Shown in pieces: positions 59,152 to 64,000 of a DNA stretch of 64,000 nt. Made by a program: the position numbers and the translations under genes. The notes beneath the pieces were generated by a model, which did no database searches, was not told where the DNA came from, and saw only the letters and a list, made by a program, of their open reading frames with translations. This stretch comes from Desulfuromonadaceae bacterium (GTDB lineage: Bacteria; Desulfobacterota; Desulfuromonadia; Desulfuromonadales; Desulfuromonadaceae). Where the stretch lies: contig JAFGXV010000016.1 in the NCBI GenBank assembly GCA_016936455.1, positions 1 to 64,000 of the forward strand. Reading direction: 5' to 3'. The number at the start of each line of letters is the position of its first letter. Position 1 is the first letter of the stretch.

Positions 59152-59589
59152 CTAGCGCAGTCCAAGACGAGAAAGAGCTTTACCGCTACAGCGGTTGACA
59201 AAATGATCTCGAGACAGAAAAGAGAAAACAGGTGGTTTGCGTTTGTCGAACTGCTTTAGTTCCGCCAGCAGTTGCCGGTGGGGGCCCAGTTTGATGCCCT
59301 TCTGAAAAATCTGCAGGGCGTTGGCCCGTTTGCCGGCCAGCAGGTAAATGCGCCCAAGATTGAGAAAAATATCAGCATTGTGCGGTTCTTCGCCAAGGGC
59401 GGTATTGCACAGCTGGAGGGCTTCGTTGTACTGTTTCTTGACTTTTGCCAGGCAGTACGCAAGATAGGAACGGGCTGTGGGCGTGTCGCGTTGGGCAACC
59501 GCCTCTTCAATGTGCATCAGGGCTTCAAAATCACTGCCCTGCTTGAGAGCTTTGAAGGTCTTTTCCATTGACTCAAAGTAGCTGTCCAC
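59152..59589 (-). CDS. Small soluble TPR protein
   Basis: A 145-residue protein with about three tetratricopeptide repeats (ARSYLAYCLAKVKKQYNEALQL, then AEIFLNLGR-like ADIFLNLGRIYLLAGKRANALQIF) and a basic C-terminal tail. No signal peptide. GTG start with GGAGAA upstream. Likely a protein-interaction adaptor; the partner is unknown. It diverges from ktrB. Confidence 0.82.
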   Translation of the reverse strand: MDSYFESMEKTFKALKQGSDFEALMHIEEAVAQRDTPTARSYLAYCLAKVKKQYNEALQLCNTALGEEPHNADIFLNLGRIYLLAGKRANALQIFQKGIKLGPHRQLLAELKQFDKRKPPVFSFLSRDHFVNRCSGKALSRLGLR

Positions 59590-59655
59590 GGGGATTCTCC
59601 TTCCTCAGGTAAACAGGATAGCACAAAATAAGGGGCCTGGCCTCATTGTGCAAGA

Positions 59656-59670
59656 ATTTTAATTTAAAAT
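59656..59670. promoter_or_regulatory. Perfect AT-rich palindrome in the ktrB/TPR divergent gap
   Basis: ATTTTAA-T-TTAAAAT is a perfect 15-base palindrome, followed at once by ATCATTTTTGAT (a second small inverted repeat). It lies in the 158-base gap between divergent genes and is a candidate operator or promoter element. Confidence 0.4.
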
Positions 59671-59747
59671 CATTTTTGATATTCTGATTACGACTTCGTG
59701 TCTCCTCGCTTCTGCATTTGTCACCGGGGCGACTGATCTGAAAGCAG

Positions 59748-61109
59748 ATGTTGCGTCAATTTATGAACTCCTTGACACCGGCCCAGGCGCTGGTGCTGTA
59801 TTATGCCGTAGCGATTTTCGCTGGCGGATTGTTGCTGAGCACGCCCTATGCGGCGAATGGAGCACCCCTGTCTTTTCTGGATGCCCTGTTCACGGCGACC
59901 TCAGCCCAGTGCGTAACAGGCTTGAGCGTGGTCGATACCGGCAGCCGACTGAGTGGTTTCGGGCAGGGCGTGGTGCTGGCGCTGATCCAGGTCGGTGGTC
60001 TCGGCATCACGACTTTTTCCGTTTATCTGTTTATCTATCTGCGTGTCGGGGTTAGCCTGCGTGGTCGCTGGATGATCAACGAGACGCTGTTGCACACCCC
60101 GATCAGCAGCTGGCGCGATCTGCTGCGCAGCATTTTTTTGACAACGCTGGTGATTGAAGGCGCAGGGACGCTGCTGCTGTCCCTGGTGTTTGTGCCGGAT
60201 CTCGGGCTGGTGCAGGGGCTTTATTGCGCGCTGTTTCATTCGGTCTCGGCTTTTTGTAATGCGGGTTTTTCCCTGTTCCCGGACAGTTTGATTCAGTATC
60301 GTGCCAATGCCCTGGTCAACCTGACGATCATGGGGTTGATTATCCTCGGTGGAATCGGTTTTCTTGTTATGCGAGAACTGGCCGGGTTCTGGTCGCAGAA
60401 ACAGGTTGTGCGGCGTCCGCTGTCGCTGCATAGCCGGCTGGTTCTGATGACGTCACTGGCGCTGATTGTGTTGGGAGCGGTGACCATTGGTTGGCTTGAG
60501 CACGAGGATGCGCTGGTCGGGATGGGCGGCATGGAGGCGTTCTGGGTCGCGCTGTTTCAGTCAGTTTCGGCGCGTACGGCGGGGTTCAATACCATCGACC
60601 TCGATCATTTTCGCGTGCCGACCCTGTTTTTGATGATCATGCTGATGTTTATCGGCGCGTCACCCGGTTCGGCCGGTGGCGGTGTCAAGACCACCTGTCT
60701 GGCTCTGCTGTTTGTGGTGTTTTACAGCCGGCTGAAGGGCAGCCCGCACACCAACGCGTTTCGGCGTACCATTCCGGACGAGGTGATCTCCAGAGCGCTG
60801 TCCCTGCTGCTGCTGGCGATTATTCTGGTCAGCGTCGCCCTGTTTGGTTTGCTTGTTGCCCAGAGCCCGGACTGGGCACACGAAAATCCGCGGGAGTTTC
60901 TGGGCTTCATGTTTGAAACCGTTTCCGCTTTTGGCACGGTTGGCCTGTCCATGGGCTCCACCGGCCAGCTCAACGTCGCGGGCAAGTGTATCGTGATTGT
61001 CCTGATGTTCGTCGGCCGGGTCGGCTTGCTGACCATGGCTTTCGCCATTGCGGGCCGAACCCGCGCCACGGCACCGCATTATGCCGAAGAAAACATCATG
61101 ATCGGCTAA
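59748..61109 (+). CDS. ktrB: Ktr/Trk-type potassium uptake channel subunit
   Basis: A 453-residue K+ channel/transporter of the TrkH/KtrB superfamily with four pore repeats. Filter-like segments include SAQCVTGLSVV (repeat 1), SAFCNAGFSLF (2), SARTAGFNTID (3) and SAFGTVGLSMG (4). The GSAGGGVKTTC intramembrane loop acts as the gate. Size matches KtrB. It forms a unit with the downstream KtrA-type regulator. Confidence 0.94.
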   Translation: MLRQFMNSLTPAQALVLYYAVAIFAGGLLLSTPYAANGAPLSFLDALFTATSAQCVTGLSVVDTGSRLSGFGQGVVLALIQVGGLGITTFSVYLFIYLRVGVSLRGRWMINETLLHTPISSWRDLLRSIFLTTLVIEGAGTLLLSLVFVPDLGLVQGLYCALFHSVSAFCNAGFSLFPDSLIQYRANALVNLTIMGLIILGGIGFLVMRELAGFWSQKQVVRRPLSLHSRLVLMTSLALIVLGAVTIGWLEHEDALVGMGGMEAFWVALFQSVSARTAGFNTIDLDHFRVPTLFLMIMLMFIGASPGSAGGGVKTTCLALLFVVFYSRLKGSPHTNAFRRTIPDEVISRALSLLLLAIILVSVALFGLLVAQSPDWAHENPREFLGFMFETVSAFGTVGLSMGSTGQLNVAGKCIVIVLMFVGRVGLLTMAFAIAGRTRATAPHYAEENIMIG

Positions 61110-61122
61110 GGAGAGGCAGGCC

Positions 61123-61785
61123 ATGTCGCGAAAAAAGAAATTCTGTGTCATCGGTTTGGGCAATTTCGGTTTTCACGTGGCGTCTGAGCTGCATGCCCAG
61201 GGTCACGAGGTGATGGCCATCGACCCGGTTAAGGAAAAGGTGCAGGCGGTGAAGGATGTCTGCTCCTATGCCATTTTGGGGGATGCGGCCAGCAAGGAGT
61301 TTCTTGCGGCGCAGGGGGTGTGCGAGATGGACGCCGTGATTGTCGCGACCGGTGAGCATTCCCATCTTTCCACCCTGATGACGCTTTATCTCAAGGAACT
61401 CAAGGTGCCGCATATTCTGGTCAAAGCCATCAGTGAGGACCATGGCCGGATTCTGGAAAAGGTTGGCGCCACGCAGGTGATCTATCCGGAAAAAGATATG
61501 GCGCGCCGGATTGCCCACAGCCTGTCGAGCCCGAATCTGTTTGAGTTTATTCCCCTGGCGGAAGATTATTCCCTGTCGGAAACAGCCCCGCCGCGCAATT
61601 TCATTGGCAAGACGCTGGTTGAATTGAATCTGCGCCAGCGTTTTCATGTGACCGTGATCGCCATCAAGGATGTGCTGTCCGATACCTTTACCGTGGCACC
61701 GCCGCCAACCCACCTGATCAAAGACAGCGATATTCTGGTGCTGATCGGGAAAACCGAAGACGTTAAAAAAACGCTACAAGGCTGA
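61123..61785 (+). CDS. ktrA: KtrA/TrkA-type potassium channel regulatory subunit
   Basis: A 220-residue cytoplasmic RCK protein: N-terminal Rossmann domain (GLGNFGFHVASELHAQGHEVMAID, nucleotide binding) and a C-terminal RCK_C domain (about 135-218). It assembles as a ring on KtrB and gates it with ATP/ADP or NAD(H). It lies 13 bases after ktrB with GGAGAGG upstream. Confidence 0.94.
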   Translation: MSRKKKFCVIGLGNFGFHVASELHAQGHEVMAIDPVKEKVQAVKDVCSYAILGDAASKEFLAAQGVCEMDAVIVATGEHSHLSTLMTLYLKELKVPHILVKAISEDHGRILEKVGATQVIYPEKDMARRIAHSLSSPNLFEFIPLAEDYSLSETAPPRNFIGKTLVELNLRQRFHVTVIAIKDVLSDTFTVAPPPTHLIKDSDILVLIGKTEDVKKTLQG

Positions 61786-61985
61786 TGCAAAAAGTTCTGT
61801 TTCTGTCCGGAATCATCCTGCTGGTTGCGGCCCTTCTCTGGCCGTGGCTGGGCAAAATCCCCCTTGGGCGCCTGCCCGGCGATATCCTGATCGATCGACC
61901 GGGATTGAAGGTCTATTTCCCGCTGACGACGATGATTGTTGTCAGTGTGCTGCTGTCACTGATCCTGCATTTTTTCCGTAAATAG
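61785..61985 (+). CDS. DUF2905 small membrane protein
   Basis: A 66-residue protein with two membrane helices (about 4-22 and 45-63) separated by the family motif GKIPLGRLPGDI. Its ATG overlaps the ktrA stop (TGATG). DUF2905 has no known function; the coupling suggests association with the potassium system, though this is position only. Confidence 0.88.
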   Translation: MQKVLFLSGIILLVAALLWPWLGKIPLGRLPGDILIDRPGLKVYFPLTTMIVVSVLLSLILHFFRK

Positions 61986-62030
61986 GCGTAAGGCCTGACC
62001 GTGTAGATCAAGAAGGAGAACAGAGAGGGC

Positions 62031-62903
62031 ATGCCGAGTTTTCAGGTCGAGAAATGCGAAGACGGTTTGGCACTGCTGGCGTTTCTGCAGCGCCGTATTC
62101 CGGCCGCAGGAGCGGGGTACTTGCGCCAGTTGGTAAAAAAACAGCGCATCACCAGCGCGGGGCAGCCGCTTGATGGCACCGCCGTCGTGGCCTGTGGGCA
62201 GTTCATCGAATTGCCGCAGAGCCATCGGCTGCAGGAGCTGCTGGCAGCGATGCCGTTGCCGTGCCCGCAACAGACAGTGAGCGTGCTCTATGAGAGCCGT
62301 GAGCTGATCGTGGTGGACAAGCCGGCCGGCTTGGCGGTCCATGCCAGTGTCGGTCATGAGCTGGATCATCTCACGGGGCGTGTGCAGGCGTTGCTGCGCC
62401 ATGGGGGGGGACGCTATCAGGTATCGCCGGTACACCGGCTTGATCTGGAAACCTCCGGACCGGTGCTGTTCGGCAAAGGGCGGCAGGCCTGTGGTGAGCT
62501 GGGACGCTTGCTGATGCGCCAGGAAATCGAAAAGACCTACCTGGCCCTGGTGCGGGGGGCGCCGTCTGCGGCCGGTCTGCTGGACATGCCGGTCCGGGCC
62601 AAGGGCAAGCTCAAGGCGGCGCGCACGCACTACCGTGTTGTCCGTTCCGGTCCTGCGGCGGCGTTGCTGGCGCTGAAGCTGGAGACGGGACGCCAGCATC
62701 AGATCCGCCGTCAGCTGGCCGAGCTGGGCCATCCCCTGTTCGGCGACCGCCGCTATGGTGGGCCCTGCCCGGCGGAGCCTGGTCGCCTGTTTCTTCACTG
62801 CTGTCGTTTGAGCTTTATCGATCCGTTCAGCGGGGCGCCGCTCGACATTGAATGCCCACTGCCCGAATCCTTACAAACGTTTGCGGCGTCTCACTTGAAA
62901 TAA
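62031..62903 (+). CDS. RluA-family pseudouridine synthase
   Basis: A 290-residue RNA pseudouridine synthase. N-terminal S4-like region (about 10-60), then the catalytic domain with the RluA signature HRLDLETSG (catalytic D138). The later METGRQHQIRRQ-type segment (LKLETGRQHQIRRQL) and GHPLFGDRRYGG are also canonical. The target (rRNA or tRNA position) cannot be told. It ends 17 bases from the convergent ABC-F gene with no terminator visible between. Confidence 0.93.
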   Translation: MPSFQVEKCEDGLALLAFLQRRIPAAGAGYLRQLVKKQRITSAGQPLDGTAVVACGQFIELPQSHRLQELLAAMPLPCPQQTVSVLYESRELIVVDKPAGLAVHASVGHELDHLTGRVQALLRHGGGRYQVSPVHRLDLETSGPVLFGKGRQACGELGRLLMRQEIEKTYLALVRGAPSAAGLLDMPVRAKGKLKAARTHYRVVRSGPAAALLALKLETGRQHQIRRQLAELGHPLFGDRRYGGPCPAEPGRLFLHCCRLSFIDPFSGAPLDIECPLPESLQTFAASHLK

Positions 62904-62920
62904 CCGCTGAAACGGTGCGA

Positions 62921-64000
62921 TCACAGCGCCCGGTGATCCCGTCCGGTTTTGTGCAGGTAGTATTCGTAATCTCCTTCGTAGGCGGTCAGGCCGCCATGGC
63001 TGATCTCAAATACCCGGTTGACCAGTGAGCGCAAGAAGTGGCGGTCGTGGCTGACCAGCAGTAGCGTCCCTTGAAAACCCTGCAGGGCGTCGAGCAGGAC
63101 CTCGCGCGACTGAATGTCGAGGTGGTTGGTCGGTTCGTCGAGGATCAGCAGGTTGAGCGGTCGTCCGAGAAGGGTGGCCAGCACCAGGCGGGATTTTTCT
63201 CCGCCGGAGAGCTTATCCACCCGCTTGTCGACATCATCACCCTGAAACAGAAAGGCCGCGCACAGGTTGCGCAGCACGCCGACGGTGAGCTGGGGCAGGG
63301 CGTCCTGCACCGTTTCAAACACGGTGCGGGAGGGATTGAGCAACTCCATGGAGTGTTGGCTGAAGTAACCGGGCAGGACATTAGCGCCGACGGCGACGTC
63401 GCCCGTCGTGGGCTCGGTCTGAGCGTTGAGCAGTTTGAGAAAGGTGGACTTGCCCGCGCCGTTGATGCCGACCACGGCAATCTTCTCGCCCCGCCGCACC
63501 AAGCCGCTGACGTTGCTGAGCACCTGCTTTTCGCCCCCTTCGGGCTGTGGCCAGCTTTTCCCCAGCGCGCTGAAGGCCAACACGTCATCGCCGCTGCGTG
63601 GCGGTTCGGCGAATTCGAAGCGGATCCGTTTCTGTTCCGGCGGCAACTCGATGCGCTCGATCTTCTCCAGCTTTTTCACCCGCGATTGCACCTGGGCGGC
63701 ATGGGAGGCACGGGCGGCAAAGCGGGCGATGAACTCCTCCTCCTTGGCCAGCATCTCCTGCTGGCGGCGGTAGCTGGCCTGCAGCTGTTCGCGGCGGATC
63801 TCCCGCTCCCTGAGGTAAAAGTCATAGTTGCCGCTGTAGGTGGTGATGGTGCCGTTGCCGATCTCGATAATGCGGCTGACCAGGCGGTTCATGAAGTCGC
63901 GGTCATGGCTGGTCATGACCACAGCGCCTTTGAAATCGTCCATCAGCCAGTTTTCCAGCCAGATGATTGATTCCATGTCGAGGTGGTTGGTGGGCTCGTC
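62921..64000 (-). CDS. ABC-F family ATPase, partial (5' end outside window)
   Basis: About 360 C-terminal residues of a soluble two-domain ABC ATPase are present; the gene runs past the right edge in frame (DEPTNHLDMES at 63968-64000 is the Walker B of the first domain). A coiled inter-domain linker (about 63645-63820, RREQLQASYRRQQEM) and the whole second ATPase domain follow: Walker A VGINGAGKST, signature LSGGEKSRLVLA and Walker B LILDEPTNHLD. ABC-F proteins act on ribosomes. The Uup/EttA/YheS subtype cannot be fixed from this part. Confidence 0.94.
   Translation of the reverse strand, partial: DEPTNHLDMESIIWLENWLMDDFKGAVVMTSHDRDFMNRLVSRIIEIGNGTITTYSGNYDFYLREREIRREQLQASYRRQQEMLAKEEEFIARFAARASHAAQVQSRVKKLEKIERIELPPEQKRIRFEFAEPPRSGDDVLAFSALGKSWPQPEGGEKQVLSNVSGLVRRGEKIAVVGINGAGKSTFLKLLNAQTEPTTGDVAVGANVLPGYFSQHSMELLNPSRTVFETVQDALPQLTVGVLRNLCAAFLFQGDDVDKRVDKLSGGEKSRLVLATLLGRPLNLLILDEPTNHLDIQSREVLLDALQGFQGTLLLVSHDRHFLRSLVNRVFEISHGGLTAYEGDYEYYLHKTGRDHRAL

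Noticed and set aside
1-64000. CRISPR array, prophage genes or complete insertion sequence
   Set aside because: No regularly spaced direct repeats, phage structural genes or transposase genes were seen on either strand.

Overview
The window is about 64 kb of GC-rich chromosome, densely coding on both strands with short intergenic gaps. It carries no rRNA, tRNA, CRISPR array, phage gene or complete insertion sequence that I can see. Gene content suggests a free-living Gram-negative bacterium of the Desulfuromonas/Geobacter type: two Na+/acetate-type symporter loci, three diguanylate cyclases (one fused to hemerythrin), Cys-containing GAF/PAS sensors, lipoproteins and two TolC-based efflux systems. 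That assignment is inference from gene content; no phylogenetic marker was searched.

Layout. 1-2322: a hairpin cluster, then an exported MsrA-MsrB fusion and the murein hydrolase MltA. 2397-10836: a dCache/PAS diguanylate cyclase, an HK-RR-quinone oxidoreductase set on the minus strand, a nitronate monooxygenase-like flavoprotein, an SH3-domain exported protein with an atypical shikimate-kinase-like protein, and a hemerythrin-GGDEF protein. 10963-19033: hemC, then an efflux operon (lipoprotein TolC, HlyD/MacA-type adaptor, split MacB) running into ygiQ. 19220-25353: a diguanylate cyclase with two solute-binding domains, a PhnP-like hydrolase, a large unknown protein and a Cys-rich GAF/PAS sensor. 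25353-30296: two symporter loci, each with a small membrane subunit; the second has highly biased codons and is preceded by an AT-rich leader and an unlisted 48-residue membrane protein. 30818-38319: a TPR protein, a DnaQ-like exonuclease, an acetyl-CoA-synthetase-like protein that has lost its catalytic motifs, an unknown protein with amidoligase-like motifs, a gamma-glutamylcyclotransferase-like protein and a cNMP/CBS/nucleotidyltransferase regulator. 38460-48362: housekeeping genes (asnS, AEC permease, malonyl-CoA decarboxylase, trpS, thpR, rpsU, gap, fba). 48579-56758: a RelE/RHH toxin-antitoxin pair, a tetR-adaptor-RND-TolC operon and a MATE pump. 56858-64000: a CZB-type chemoreceptor, a TPR protein, KtrB/KtrA, a DUF2905 protein, an RluA-type pseudouridine synthase and the 3' part of an ABC-F ATPase.

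How it fits together. The symporters, the Cys-rich sensor, the exonuclease, the ACS-like protein and the cNMP/CBS/NTase protein look like an acetate uptake and regulation neighbourhood. The best candidate for an undescribed system is 31640-38319: an exonuclease, a pseudo-acyl-CoA synthetase and an amidoligase-like protein in one tight plus-strand operon, facing a cyclotransferase-like protein encoded downstream of the cNMP/CBS/NTase regulator on the minus strand.
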